Assembly: GCA_017416055.1 (NCBI GenBank)
Contig: JAFQDI010000041.1
Span: 1-24,333, forward strand
Length of the DNA: 24,333 bases
Direction of reading: 5' to 3'
Source: Lachnospiraceae bacterium
GTDB taxonomy: Bacteria > Bacillota_A > Clostridia > Lachnospirales > Lachnospiraceae
Shown here: positions 7,112 to 15,567 of the stretch, in pieces
Layout: the number at the start of each line of letters is the position of its first letter
Numbering within the stretch: position 1 is the first letter of the stretch
Notes under the pieces: generated by a model
The model's input: the letters and a program-made list of their open reading frames with translations, nothing else
The model's database searches: none
Told to the model about the DNA's origin: nothing
Position numbers and translations under genes: made by a program

Positions 7112-9031
7112 ATGAAAAGTCCGATTGGCTTTATTTCTGAACTCGACTGTTATCTGTTCGGCAAAGGAAGACATTATTCCATTTACGAGAAACTCGGCGC
7201 GCATCCTGCCACCATCGACGGCAAGAAGGGCGTTTATTTTGCCGTGTGGGCACCAAACGCCTACGCTGTCCATGTGGTGGGCGATTTTAATCAGTGGGAT
7301 CAAAATGCCGCACCCATGTCTCCGATCAATACTTCCGGTATTTGGGAAGCGTTTTGCGAGGGGGTCTCGGTCGGAGCCGTATATAAATTTGCTGTTACCA
7401 CTTCCTGGGGCGAGGTGCGCCTGAAGTCGGACCCTTACGCAAGACAGTCCGAGCTGCGTCCGAATACCGCTTCCGTTGTTGCCAATCATGCACCTTTCCG
7501 CTGGTCGGACTCCGCATGGCTCGATAAGCGCAAAGAAACGAATCCCAAGTCCGCACCACTCTCCGTTTACGAGGTTCATCTTCCTTCCTGGACAAAACTA
7601 GACGGTGAATTTAAAAATTACCGCCAGCTGGCTCAGGATCTGGGAGACTATGTGAAGGCGATGGGCTACACTCACGTAGAGTTGATGGGTATCGCTGAGC
7701 ACCCCTTTGACGGTTCGTGGGGTTATCAGGTCACCGGTTATTACTCTCCCACCTCCAGACATGGAGCACCGGAGGACTTCAAATATTTTGTAAATCAGAT
7801 GCATCGCCGCGGCATCGGTGTCATTTTAGACTGGGTTCCCGCCCATTTTCCAAAGGATGCCCACGGTCTGGCCGAATTTGACGGCACTCCGATCTACGAA
7901 TATCCCGATCCCCGCAAGGGCGAGCAGCCTGACTGGGGAACCAAGGTCTTTAATTTTGAGAAAACCGAAGTGTTGAATTTTCTGATTGCGAACGCACTTT
8001 ACTGGGTTGAGCAATTCCATATCGACGGTCTGCGCGTGGATGCAGTTTCCTCCATGCTCTACCTGAATTATGGCCGCAGCAGCGGAAACTGGGTTCCCAA
8101 TATCTATGGCGGCGCGCACAATCTGGAAGCCATTGAGTTTTTCCGCCATTTGAACAGTATGATGCAACAGCGCAATCCCGGTGTGATGACGATTGCAGAG
8201 GAGGCCACTTCCTGGGCCGGTGTGACTGCCGCACCTGAAAAGGGCGGCCTCGGCTTCACATTCAAGTGGAACATGGGGTGGATGCACGATTTCCTTGAGT
8301 ATATGAAACAGGATCCCATCTTCCGAAAGTATCACCATAACAAAATGACGTTTGCGATGACGTATACGTACACGGAAAATTATGTTCTGGTTCTTTCCCA
8401 CGATGAGGTGGTTCACTTAAAGTGTTCCATGCTCACTAAGATGCCCGGTTATCGCGACGATAAATTTGCCAATCTGAAGGTCGGATATACCTTCATGATG
8501 GGACATCCGGGCAAAAAGCTTCTATTTATGGGGCAGGAGTTCGGCCAGTGGCGCGAGTGGAGCGAGGCTCGCGAACTCGATTGGTTCTTGTTGAATGAGC
8601 CCGGCCACGAGCCACTACGCATGTTCTATAAGGATCTCCTTCATCTGTATAAAAAGTACCCCTGTCTATGGGAAGGTGACGACGATCCGACAAGTTTCCG
8701 GTGGATCAACTGCGATGATGCGGACCGCAGCATCTTTAGCTGGATGCGGTTGAGCAAGGACGGAAAGAACAATCTACTCTTTGTCTGCAATTTCACCCCC
8801 ATGGAGCGTTCGGATTACAAAGTCGGGGCGCCTTGCGGCGGAAATTATACCCTTGTTTTAGACAATGTACGCGGGGCTGTCGGATATAAAGAGCAAAATC
8901 GCAACTATAAGTCCTATGAAGGCGAGTGTGATCGCCAGCCTTATCATGTTGACTATCCGCTTCCACCCTACGGAATTGCCGTTTTTCGTTTCGATATGAC
9001 GAAACCGGAACTTTCCGACAAAACCAAATAA
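7112..9031 (+). CDS. glgB: 1,4-alpha-glucan branching enzyme
   Basis: A 639-residue cytoplasmic GH13 enzyme that transfers alpha-1,4 glucan chains to form alpha-1,6 branches in glycogen. The N-terminal CBM48 domain is at about 25-125 (VYFAVWAPNAYAVHVVGDFN). The catalytic barrel has the family regions GVILDWVPAHF (236-246), GLRVDAVSSML with nucleophile Asp310, TIAEEATSW with acid/base Glu363, and LSHDEVVH with Asp431. GQEFGQWREWSEARELDW is the typical GlgB C-terminal barrel motif, and an all-beta C-domain ends the protein. Length is normal for the short bacterial GlgB form. ATG 7112 has AAGGAG 5 nt upstream. No other glycogen genes (glgC, glgA, glgP) are nearby, so it appears to be a lone gene under its own promoter. 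Confidence 0.97.
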   Translation: MKSPIGFISELDCYLFGKGRHYSIYEKLGAHPATIDGKKGVYFAVWAPNAYAVHVVGDFNQWDQNAAPMSPINTSGIWEAFCEGVSVGAVYKFAVTTSWGEVRLKSDPYARQSELRPNTASVVANHAPFRWSDSAWLDKRKETNPKSAPLSVYEVHLPSWTKLDGEFKNYRQLAQDLGDYVKAMGYTHVELMGIAEHPFDGSWGYQVTGYYSPTSRHGAPEDFKYFVNQMHRRGIGVILDWVPAHFPKDAHGLAEFDGTPIYEYPDPRKGEQPDWGTKVFNFEKTEVLNFLIANALYWVEQFHIDGLRVDAVSSMLYLNYGRSSGNWVPNIYGGAHNLEAIEFFRHLNSMMQQRNPGVMTIAEEATSWAGVTAAPEKGGLGFTFKWNMGWMHDFLEYMKQDPIFRKYHHNKMTFAMTYTYTENYVLVLSHDEVVHLKCSMLTKMPGYRDDKFANLKVGYTFMMGHPGKKLLFMGQEFGQWREWSEARELDWFLLNEPGHEPLRMFYKDLLHLYKKYPCLWEGDDDPTSFRWINCDDADRSIFSWMRLSKDGKNNLLFVCNFTPMERSDYKVGAPCGGNYTLVLDNVRGAVGYKEQNRNYKSYEGECDRQPYHVDYPLPPYGIAVFRFDMTKPELSDKTK

Positions 9032-9039
9032 AATCACAA

Positions 9040-9079
9040 CAGGGCGGCCCATCGTGGGACCGCCCTGCTTTCATTTTTA
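9040..9079. terminator. Terminator between convergent glgB and mgtC-like genes
   Basis: A strong GC hairpin (CAGGGCGG with CCGCCCTG, arms within 9040-9067, continued by CCCA/TGGG around an ATCG loop with one mismatch) is followed on the plus strand by CTTTCATTTTT. It lies between two convergent genes and probably serves both. Confidence 0.8.
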
Positions 9080-9089
9080 TGTATTCAAA

Positions 9090-9821
9090 TTACATGGACA
9101 TCTTTCTCATACCGGGATTCTCGTCCATGATCCTCAGACACTCGTCAAACGGAATCTTTCCTGTCATCTTCACGGACATCTCCATCGCAATGTAATGATC
9201 ATCGGTTCTTGTAATCCGGCAATCCATCACCTGCGTCTTATATCGGTTCAGCAAGTCTTCCAGAATTGCTCTCATCTCAGGGGTATCCAACATCTCCACT
9301 TCAATCTCCTGCGTGGAGAATGCATCGTCACCAACATGCAGCTTGTGAAAGATCAGATTCAGCAAAAGTACAACGAAAGTGGTAAACAAGCCAATGGGAT
9401 ACATTCCCGCACCGATCGCCATACCGATACCGGAAATCGCCCAGATACCAGCCGCCGTGGTCAGACCCTTGATCGAGCCACCCTTTACAAAGATAACACC
9501 CGCTCCCAGGAAGCCGACACCGCTGACCACCTGAGATGCAATACGGGAAACATCTGCGCCTCTGGAACTCTCGTACAATTCACCCGCACTAGTCGTTATA
9601 TCCGCAAATGCATATTTGGACAGAATCATCATCACTGCTGATGCTGCTGCAATAACACAGTGAGTCCGGATACCAGCCGCCTTCTGACGCTTTGTTCTCT
9701 CAAGACCAATGATCAAACCGCAGAGAGTTGCTACGATGATTCTCACAAACATCTCCGGATAATAGGTCCAGGGAAAGTTTGTGTGCATCAACTCCAATAA
9801 CTCCGTAAATTCTCCAAACAT
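9090..9821 (-). CDS. MgtC/SapB family inner-membrane protein
   Basis: A 243-residue membrane protein. The N-terminal MgtC domain carries the family motifs VRIIVATLCGLIIGLERTKR (26-45), AGIRTH (49-54), RIASQVVSGVGFLGAGVI (93-110) and GLTTAAGIWA (119-128). About four to five transmembrane helices end near residue 158. A soluble C-terminal domain of about 85 residues follows, ACT-like in size and position. MgtC proteins are linked to magnesium limitation and, in pathogens, to F-ATPase regulation; substrate transport is not proven, and no role is inferred for this copy. ATG 9821 has GGAGG 6 nt upstream; an in-frame ATG at 9881 would place this ribosome binding site inside the coding region and is rejected. 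Monocistronic, with its own promoter. Confidence 0.92.
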   Translation of the reverse strand: MFGEFTELLELMHTNFPWTYYPEMFVRIIVATLCGLIIGLERTKRQKAAGIRTHCVIAAASAVMMILSKYAFADITTSAGELYESSRGADVSRIASQVVSGVGFLGAGVIFVKGGSIKGLTTAAGIWAISGIGMAIGAGMYPIGLFTTFVVLLLNLIFHKLHVGDDAFSTQEIEVEMLDTPEMRAILEDLLNRYKTQVMDCRITRTDDHYIAMEMSVKMTGKIPFDECLRIMDENPGMRKMSM

Positions 9822-9919
9822 GACATACCTCCACCTTGATAGCAAAACAACTGCCGTCCCAAAATATGTTCGGAACGACATTTGTTAAAGCAATGTTAAA
9901 TTTCTGTAATGCAATGGTT

Positions 9920-9948
9920 ATTCTAACAAAGATTACAAACTTTGTCAA
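9920..9948 (-). promoter_or_regulatory. Sigma-A promoter of the mgtC-like gene
   Basis: Minus-strand TTGACA (9943-9948), a 17-nt spacer, and TAGAAT (9920-9925). The predicted start near 9913 gives a leader of about 90 nt, too short for the known long Mg2+-sensing leaders. No clear terminator for the upstream hydratase gene is visible in 9950-10017. Confidence 0.75.
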
Positions 9949-10017
9949 CCCTTTGGTTAATCCGATTATTAGAAAAAGTGTTTGTTTTCAAGTCATAATT
10001 TGGCAATTATTATTCGA

Positions 10018-12282
10018 TTATCCACGGTAATAATTGATGAGACATCCATCCAAAATAATCTGGCGTTCATCATCAGTCAACTCACCAAGTCTTAACGTAA
10101 ATTCCCGGAATCCTTCATCTGTCAATGCATACGCCTTGATCTCTTCCGCTTTCTCTTCTACCGCCTGACGGATGCCCGGAATGTACAGATAATCCTCCAG
10201 CTTAAAGGGCAGATCCCCCTCCTTAATCACAAAGGGAAGCATTCCCCAGTTGATCAGATTTGAACGATATCTCTTCGTTGCATACTCGTGAGCAATATTC
10301 GCCCATCCGCCGAGAACCTTTTGACAGGAAGCCGCCTGCTCTCTCGCAGAACCGTCACCCGGCTTCACCGCAAAAATCGTACTTCCGATACCGATGCCGG
10401 AGAGGTTTGTGCCGGGGAACGCCTTCTTAATCGCCTCATAGACGTAAGTCAGCTCGCCACAAGCCTCCACTGCTGCCGCCTCACCGCTCGCCTCTCTCGC
10501 ATACTCTGCCTTCTGAACCGCTTTTGCTCTTCCCACATATGAGGGATCTTTTCTGGACAGAGCAAATTCTGCCAGTCCCAAAGGATTCGAACGGAAGGAA
10601 GAGGTCTCTCCCGAAGGAATTAGCTCATCAGTGGTAGTAACCGGATCGTGGATTTCTGACACTACCTTGAGAAGCAGATTGTCAGTCAATGCGCACATCG
10701 CCGGCCAGTCCTTGATGTTCGGACCGAGCTGAATCTCGACAGATTCATCCGCTACTCCCTGACTGTCAAACACTCGACCCTCGTAAATCGTATGATCAAA
10801 ATAATATTTCTTCTTACCAAAGTCTGCGTCCACCTCAGTTGCAGGGGTCAAATATCCCTTGTTCGCCGCTGTCGCCGCAATGGAACGCGCATCCATCAGT
10901 GCAACGGAAGCAACCTGGCCGTTCTGAACCTTCGAGCCCTCACGGTTGGGGAAGTTTCTGGTAGAATGACGGATGCTGAGTGCTCCGTTTGCAGGTGTGT
11001 CGCCCGCACCGAAGCAGGGACCGCAGAACGCCGTCTTAAGCACTGCACCGGACGCCATCAGACTCATCGCTGCACCATTCTTCATCAACTCCATCATAAT
11101 CGGTGTACTTGCCGGATATACGCTTAATGTAAACGCTTCGGCACCAATATTTGCTCCCTTTAAGATGTCCGCTGCCGCACATATATTTTCATATCCGCCG
11201 CCTGCGCAGCCGGCAATAATGCCCTGCTCCACATAGAGACGTCCGTCTTTTACTTTGTCGCGCAGAGAGTATGCGATCTCATCACCCAGACTGATCCGCG
11301 CCTTCTTCTCTGTCTCCGCCAGAATATCCATCAGATTTGCCTGCAACGCCTCGATGGTATATGTGTTACTGGGGTGGAACGGCAGTGCGATCATGGGCTT
11401 TACTTTATCCAGTTCGATCACCATCACACTGTCATAATATGCACCGTTTGCGGGCTTTAATTCCGCGTATGCATCCTCGCGTCCGTGCAGAGCAAGCCAA
11501 TCCTTCACCTGCGTGTCCGTCTCCCAGATGGAGGACAGACAGGTCGTCTCGGTGGTCATCACGTCCACGCCGATACGGAAATCAACGGACAGGTTCGCAA
11601 CACCGGGACCGAAGAACTCCATCACTTTATTCTTCACAAACCCTTCTTTAAACACAGCACCGACGATCGCCAGCGCTACGTCCTGGGGGCCAACGCCAAG
11701 CTGGGGCTTTCCGGTCAGATATACTCCGACCACCTGCGGACGCTTAATATCGTAAGTTCTGCCCAAAAGCTGCTTTACCAGCTCCGGTCCGCCCTCTCCC
11801 ACTGCCATGGTACCCAATGCGCCGTAGCGGGTGTGACTGTCGGAACCTAAGATCATCTGGCCACATCCGGCCATCATCTCACGGGCATACTGATGAATAA
11901 CTGCCTGATGAGGAGGAACGTAAACACCGCCGTACTTCTTCGCACAGGTCAATCCAAACATGTGATCGTCTTCATTGATCGTTCCGCCCACCGCACACAA
12001 ACTGTTGTGGCAGTTGGTCAATACATATGGCATGGGAAATCGCGTGAGACCGCTGGCCCTGCAAGTCTGAATAATTCCTACGTAAGTGATATCGTGGGAA
12101 ATCAACTTGTCAAAGCGGATCCTAAGATTCTCCAAATCCCCTGAAGTGTTGTGTTTCTGCAAAATACGGTAAGCCATCGTGCCGGCCACTCCGCCCATCT
12201 CCTGCACAGGTGCGCCTGCAGGCAGTGTCTGTACCAGATTCCCGTCTATGTAATACATTCCCTGCTGATATAATTTGATCAT
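10018..12282 (-). CDS. Aconitase-family hydratase (probable aconitate hydratase)
   Basis: A 754-residue iron-sulfur hydro-lyase expected to interconvert citrate and isocitrate. The three cluster-ligating cysteines can be identified as Cys359 ([14 protein letters not shown]), Cys420 and Cys423 ([13 protein letters not shown]). Other conserved blocks are [20 protein letters not shown] (145-164), the substrate-binding stretch [12 protein letters not shown] (439-450), and the C-terminal swivel domain around [15 protein letters not shown]. The length and the variant AGCAGG/FCGPC motifs point to the clostridial hydratase subgroup of the aconitase superfamily and not to classical AcnA/AcnB, so another 2- or 3-hydroxyacid substrate is possible. 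ATG 12282 has GAGGAGG upstream. Citrate synthase lies 2 kb away in the other orientation, which favours a citrate role. The HPr-like gene ends 60 bp upstream on the same strand. Confidence 0.9.
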   Translation of the reverse strand: MIKLYQQGMYYIDGNLVQTLPAGAPVQEMGGVAGTMAYRILQKHNTSGDLENLRIRFDKLISHDITYVGIIQTCRASGLTRFPMPYVLTNCHNSLCAVGGTINEDDHMFGLTCAKKYGGVYVPPHQAVIHQYAREMMAGCGQMILGSDSHTRYGALGTMAVGEGGPELVKQLLGRTYDIKRPQVVGVYLTGKPQLGVGPQDVALAIVGAVFKEGFVKNKVMEFFGPGVANLSVDFRIGVDVMTTETTCLSSIWETDTQVKDWLALHGREDAYAELKPANGAYYDSVMVIELDKVKPMIALPFHPSNTYTIEALQANLMDILAETEKKARISLGDEIAYSLRDKVKDGRLYVEQGIIAGCAGGGYENICAAADILKGANIGAEAFTLSVYPASTPIMMELMKNGAAMSLMASGAVLKTAFCGPCFGAGDTPANGALSIRHSTRNFPNREGSKVQNGQVASVALMDARSIAATAANKGYLTPATEVDADFGKKKYYFDHTIYEGRVFDSQGVADESVEIQLGPNIKDWPAMCALTDNLLLKVVSEIHDPVTTTDELIPSGETSSFRSNPLGLAEFALSRKDPSYVGRAKAVQKAEYAREASGEAAAVEACGELTYVYEAIKKAFPGTNLSGIGIGSTIFAVKPGDGSAREQAASCQKVLGGWANIAHEYATKRYRSNLINWGMLPFVIKEGDLPFKLEDYLYIPGIRQAVEEKAEEIKAYALTDEGFREFTLRLGELTDDERQIILDGCLINYYRG

Positions 12283-12303
12283 GATGTCCTCCTCGAAGTA
12301 AAC

Positions 12304-12309
12304 ATTATA
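12304..12309 (-). promoter_or_regulatory. Candidate -10 box upstream of the hydratase gene
   Basis: A perfect minus-strand TATAAT lies in the 60-bp gap between the HPr-like and hydratase genes, but no good -35 stands 16-18 nt upstream. If used, the leader would be only about 15 nt. Transcription from the upstream HPr-like gene is an alternative. Confidence 0.4.
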
Positions 12310-12342
12310 TCATCAATCCATCTTTTTTCTCATCAGATATCT

Positions 12343-12570
12343 TTATACAAGAAACCTCTTAATTCTCTCGACAACTTCTTCCTCGTGTTCACCGTAAATC
12401 ACCAACTCCAGCGGAGTAGACAGATCAAGACTGAAAATACCCATGATAGACTTTGCGTCAACCACATATCGTCCATTCTTCAGATCCAGATCATATTCAC
12501 AGGTTGCTACCGCATTCACAAATGCGCGAATATCGTCAACACCATTCAGGCGAATCTTTATTGATTTCAT
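12343..12570 (-). CDS. HPr-like protein lacking the active-site histidine
   Basis: A 75-residue HPr-fold protein. The HPr Ser46 region is well conserved as DAKSIMGIFSLDLS, with the Ser at residue 41. The segment where HPr carries the phosphorylated His15 (normally G-H-A-R-P-A) reads NGVDDIRAFVNA: both His and the following Arg are missing. It therefore cannot act as a normal PTS phosphocarrier. It resembles Crh in keeping only the regulatory Ser, and similar His-less HPr proteins are common in Clostridia. Start ATG 12570 has GAGGG about 8 nt upstream; an in-frame ATG at 12594 overlaps the upstream stop codon (TAATG) and could allow coupled translation of an 83-residue form. Probably co-transcribed with the DUF6106 gene. 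Confidence 0.85.
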   Translation of the reverse strand: MKSIKIRLNGVDDIRAFVNAVATCEYDLDLKNGRYVVDAKSIMGIFSLDLSTPLELVIYGEHEEEVVERIKRFLV

Positions 12571-12593
12571 CGTTCTATCCCTCTTTCTTTCCA

Positions 12594-13097
12594 TTAACGT
12601 CCATACGGAGATAATACTCTCACAACTGCGGGAGCACTGCGGCGCATTGCCTGCAGCAGTTCCTGGTTCGGCTCAAAATAAATCTTCTCTTTGCCCTTCT
12701 CCCCATTCACGATCATAATGTACAGATCCTTGTTCTGAACTCCGGAAGCGTAATCCTTTACATTCTTCGTCTCCTGACCGGGCGTTCTGTATTCGCTGTG
12801 ATGGCATACCGACTGAACACGATCCATCTTACAGTTATACAGTTTTTTCCGTCGGCTCATTGTCACACGGGTAACCGTAAACTCATCACCGGTAAATACA
12901 TACTCCATCAGACAGCCCAGTTTATTATTGTGCAGGATTGTCATTACCAATATTGCGATAAATACGGGAACCATCAAAACCGTAATCATCAGCGCAGAAA
13001 AGCCCGATACCACGCAAAGTGCGATCCACATTGTTTTGCGGATACGATCCGCCTTCGTCACTTCTTTCTCCACAAAGCACTCTACATAAACATCCAT
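12594..13097 (-). CDS. DUF6106-like membrane protein
   Basis: A 167-residue protein beginning MDVYVECFVEKE, a start typical of DUF6106 proteins of Lachnospiraceae. Two hydrophobic helices at about 22-40 and 41-57 are followed by a cytoplasmic domain of about 110 residues, rich in beta-strand pattern (MEYVFTGDEFTVTRVTMSRR), ending with YFEPNQELLQAMRRSAPAVV. I chose ATG 13097, with GGAGG close upstream; an earlier in-frame ATG (13172) has no comparable site and adds non-family residues. The function is unknown. It heads a two-gene unit with the HPr-like gene, whose possible upstream start overlaps this stop codon. The family is recalled from memory, not searched. Confidence 0.8.
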   Translation of the reverse strand: MDVYVECFVEKEVTKADRIRKTMWIALCVVSGFSALMITVLMVPVFIAILVMTILHNNKLGCLMEYVFTGDEFTVTRVTMSRRKKLYNCKMDRVQSVCHHSEYRTPGQETKNVKDYASGVQNKDLYIMIVNGEKGKEKIYFEPNQELLQAMRRSAPAVVRVLSPYGR

Positions 13098-13209
13098 GTG
13101 TCCTCCATCCTGCTGCTCTTTGGCAGCAATACCTTTCTCATTTTGCAAATTTATTCGCTCGATAGCGCACATCCACCGATTTTAGATGTCCGCTACTCTT
13201 TTCCGCATT

Positions 13210-13238
13210 ATTATACAACGAATTTTGATTTGCCACAA
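13210..13238 (-). promoter_or_regulatory. Promoter of the DUF6106-HPr unit
   Basis: Minus-strand TTGTGG (13233-13238), a 17-nt spacer, and a perfect TATAAT (13210-13215). The predicted start near 13202 gives a leader of about 105 nt. It is divergent from the mnmM promoter; the 273-bp gap 13098-13370 holds these two promoters and nothing else that I can identify. Confidence 0.65.
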
Positions 13239-13292
13239 GCCCGAAAACAGAATATTCATAAATCTACAAAAATTTTATCTTTAAACGAACCA

Positions 13293-13322
13293 TTGACAAC
13301 CGCTGTTCTTCTGTATTAAAAT
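13293..13322 (+). promoter_or_regulatory. Promoter of mnmM
   Basis: Plus-strand TTGACA (13293-13298), then TAAAAT (13317-13322) with an 18-nt spacer. Predicted start near 13329, about 40 nt before the mnmM ATG. Confidence 0.6.
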
Positions 13323-13370
13323 GCTTTCATTACTTTTTTAGGAAATAATTTCCGGATCAAGGAGCTTGTT

Positions 13371-13940
13371 ATGGTGCGCTTTTCCGTTACCGATTTTTGT
13401 CATCAGTTTATTTCTACCTATATTAGTAAGGGGGCCTTCTGTGTGGATGCCACCGCAGGGAATGGATACGACACAGAATTTCTTTGTCGCCTGACCGGCG
13501 AAGAAGGAAAAGTTTTGGCTTTTGACGTTCAGAAAGTTGCAGTCGATGCCACCCGCGCACGTCTTTTCAGGCTTGGTCTTGAGCGAATCGGCGAAGTTGT
13601 TCTCGACAGCCACGATCAGATGGATCATTATCTGGAGCCGGAAAGCGTAGACTGTATCATGTTCAATTTCGGCTATCTTCCGGGCGGGGACCACTCCATG
13701 GCAACCAAACCGGACACCAGCCTCTCTGCCATACATCAGGGGCTTGTCTGCCTAAAGCCGGGTGGTCTGATGTGTCTGTGTATTTACAGTGGCGGCGACA
13801 CCGGCTTTGCGGAGCGCGATGCCCTTCTTCCTTTCGTAAAAAAGCTTGATCCGAAAGAGTATTTGGTGATTGTCTCCGATTATGCAAACCGGCCCGGCAA
13901 TCCTCCCATTCCGGTCTTCATTCTGAAAGGTGTTTGCTAA
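13371..13940 (+). CDS. mnmM: tRNA mnm5s2U34 methyltransferase MnmM (YtqB)
   Basis: A 189-residue class I SAM-dependent methyltransferase. Motif I is VDATAGNGYDTEFL (25-38) and the family signature is MFNFGYLPGGDHS (97-109). TKPDTSLSAIHQGLVCLKPGG and IYSGGDTGF also match the YtqB group. YtqB was shown in Bacillus to carry out the last methylation of the wobble uridine side chain in certain tRNAs (MnmM). The identification here is by motif pattern; older annotations call it an rRNA methylase. ATG 13371 has AAGGAG 7 nt upstream. It is a separate unit with its own promoter. No hairpin terminator follows, only T-rich sequence at 13956-13979. Confidence 0.9.
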   Translation: MVRFSVTDFCHQFISTYISKGAFCVDATAGNGYDTEFLCRLTGEEGKVLAFDVQKVAVDATRARLFRLGLERIGEVVLDSHDQMDHYLEPESVDCIMFNFGYLPGGDHSMATKPDTSLSAIHQGLVCLKPGGLMCLCIYSGGDTGFAERDALLPFVKKLDPKEYLVIVSDYANRPGNPPIPVFILKGVC

Positions 13941-13992
13941 CCCTTCGAGGCGTAATTTTTTGTGTTTTTTCCTTTTTTTCGAAAATTTTTAG

Positions 13993-14021
13993 TTGACTAT
14001 AGCGCATTAGTGTGATAAACT
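13993..14021 (+). promoter_or_regulatory. Promoter of the citrate synthase gene
   Basis: TTGACT (13993-13998), a 17-nt spacer, and TAAACT (14016-14021). The predicted start near 14028 gives a leader of about 97 nt, containing a weak TAACAA/TTGTTA hairpin and no convincing CcpA site. Confidence 0.65.
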
Positions 14022-14124
14022 ATTTCCAATTTCACAGGCATCACAACAAAACAATTGTCGCTCTAACAACTTTTTTGTTAAATTTTGTCAAGTTGCTTCA
14101 TTGCTGATATCAAGGAGGTATTCT

Positions 14125-15504
14125 ATGGAACATACAATCCCTACTCTCGGAGCTGAGCTCGAGGCACTATATCATCGTTGTCCCTCCGGGCGAATCAACC
14201 CTGACCTTTACGATTTCCACGGTGTGAAACGCGGTCTGCGTGAGCCGAACGGTCGAGGAGTTCTGACCGGTCTCACCGAAATCTCCGACGTAAATGGAAC
14301 CAAACTGGTTAACGGCCAAAAAGTTCCCTGTGAGGGCGAACTCTTTTACCAGGGTTACAATATTCATGATCTAGTGAAGGGCTTTTCTCACCGCCGCTTT
14401 GGTTTTGAGGAAATTATTTATCTGCTTATTTTCGGAGAACTGCCCACCAAGGAACAGATTGCCGAGTTGGTTCTGGTGATGAGTGAGTTTCGTGACCTGC
14501 CGGATAAATTCACCCGCGATGTCATTATGAAAGCACCGACCTCAGATATGATGAATACACTGCAGCGAAGTGTACTCACCTTATATTCTTACGACGATAA
14601 CCCGGATGATATTTCCCTCCCCAACGTACTTCGCCAGTCACTGCAGTTGATTTCTCAGTTCCCACTGATTTCACTGTACGGCTATCAGGCTTATCGTCAC
14701 TATTATTTGGATAAGAGTCTGATCATCCGCCGTCCGAAGAAAGAACTTTCCACTGCAGAGAATATGCTTCGTCTTCTGCGTTCCAACGGAGAGTATACCG
14801 AATTGGAAGCGAAAGTTCTGGATGTCGCTTTGGTGCTTCATGCAGAGCATGGCGGTGGTAACAACTCCACCTTCACCACCCATGTGGTAACTTCCACCGG
14901 AACCGACACCTACTCTGCAATCTCCGCCTCCCTTGGTTCTTTACGCGGACCCAAACACGGTGGTGCAAATCTGAAAGTACAGCAGATGTTTGCTCATCTG
15001 ATGGAAAACGTAGAAAATTGGGATGATGATGCTCAGGTAAGAGATTATCTGGTGAAGCTATTAAACCGTGAAACCTTCGACCGCAGCGGCCTGATCTACG
15101 GTATCGGCCATGCAGTTTACACCCTTTCTGATCCGAGAGCCGTGATTTTGAAAGAATACGCGCGCCAGCTCTCCGAGGAGAAGGGACTCACCCGTGAGTT
15201 TGCCCTTTACGATCGCGTGGAACGTCTCGCAAAGGAAGTTCTCAACGAAAACCGCTCTCTGCCTAAGGCAGTCTGCGCAAACGTGGACTTCTACAGCGGA
15301 TTTGTTTACACCATGCTGGGGCTGCCCACCGAGTTGTTTACCCCCATCTTTGCGATCTCCCGTATCGCAGGTTGGTGTGCTCACCGCATAGAGGAGTTGT
15401 CCAACACGAGTAAACTCATCCGTCCCGCCTATATGTATGTCGGACATCACCGAGACTATGAGCGCATGAGTCTGAGACCCGATTTGGATCAACTCAATCC
15501 CTAA
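14125..15504 (+). CDS. gltA: Citrate synthase
   Basis: A 459-residue cytoplasmic enzyme condensing oxaloacetate with acetyl-CoA to citrate. The three catalytic residues are visible: His242 in LHAEHGGGNNSTF, His329 in YGIGHAVYTLSDPRA and Asp388 in NVDFYSGF. GPKHGGANLKVQQM (275-288) is also conserved. The protein is longer at the N-terminus than the Gram-negative enzyme, as in other clostridial forms, and ends with MYVGHHRDYERMSLRPDLDQ. A 2-methylcitrate synthase activity cannot be excluded by reading. ATG 14125 has AAGGAGG 6 nt upstream; an in-frame ATG at 14101 is rejected because that site would fall within the coding region. With the hydratase at 10018-12282 it would supply isocitrate, probably for glutamate synthesis. 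Confidence 0.96.
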   Translation: MEHTIPTLGAELEALYHRCPSGRINPDLYDFHGVKRGLREPNGRGVLTGLTEISDVNGTKLVNGQKVPCEGELFYQGYNIHDLVKGFSHRRFGFEEIIYLLIFGELPTKEQIAELVLVMSEFRDLPDKFTRDVIMKAPTSDMMNTLQRSVLTLYSYDDNPDDISLPNVLRQSLQLISQFPLISLYGYQAYRHYYLDKSLIIRRPKKELSTAENMLRLLRSNGEYTELEAKVLDVALVLHAEHGGGNNSTFTTHVVTSTGTDTYSAISASLGSLRGPKHGGANLKVQQMFAHLMENVENWDDDAQVRDYLVKLLNRETFDRSGLIYGIGHAVYTLSDPRAVILKEYARQLSEEKGLTREFALYDRVERLAKEVLNENRSLPKAVCANVDFYSGFVYTMLGLPTELFTPIFAISRIAGWCAHRIEELSNTSKLIRPAYMYVGHHRDYERMSLRPDLDQLNP

Positions 15505-15528
15505 CCTAACCTTCATCTTTAGAAATGC

Positions 15529-15567
15529 TTCAGGGGCCGTTTTCACGGCCCCTGAAATTCTATTTTT
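15529..15567 (+). terminator. Terminator of the citrate synthase gene
   Basis: A perfect 11-bp stem (TTCAGGGGCCG, 15529-15539, with CGGCCCCTGAA, 15546-15556), a 6-nt loop, then ATTCTATTTTTG on the plus strand. It lies between convergent genes; the minus-strand tail is poor, so it mainly serves the plus strand. Confidence 0.85.

Noticed and set aside
9822..9881. Longer N-terminus for the MgtC-like protein from the ATG at 9881
   Set aside because: The GGAGG ribosome binding site for ATG 9821 lies within this extension and the added residues do not belong to the family.
9822..9912. Mg2+ riboswitch in the leader of the mgtC-like gene
   Set aside because: The leader is about 90 nt with no clear alternative stems, too short for the known magnesium-sensing leaders.
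13941..13992. Intrinsic terminator after mnmM
   Set aside because: There are T-rich runs, but the only stem is about 3 bp (CCT-TCG-AGG), which is not convincing.
12283..14124. CcpA (cre) sites controlling the hydratase or citrate synthase genes
   Set aside because: I searched the intergenic stretches for the TGWAANCGNTNWCA pattern and found no acceptable match.
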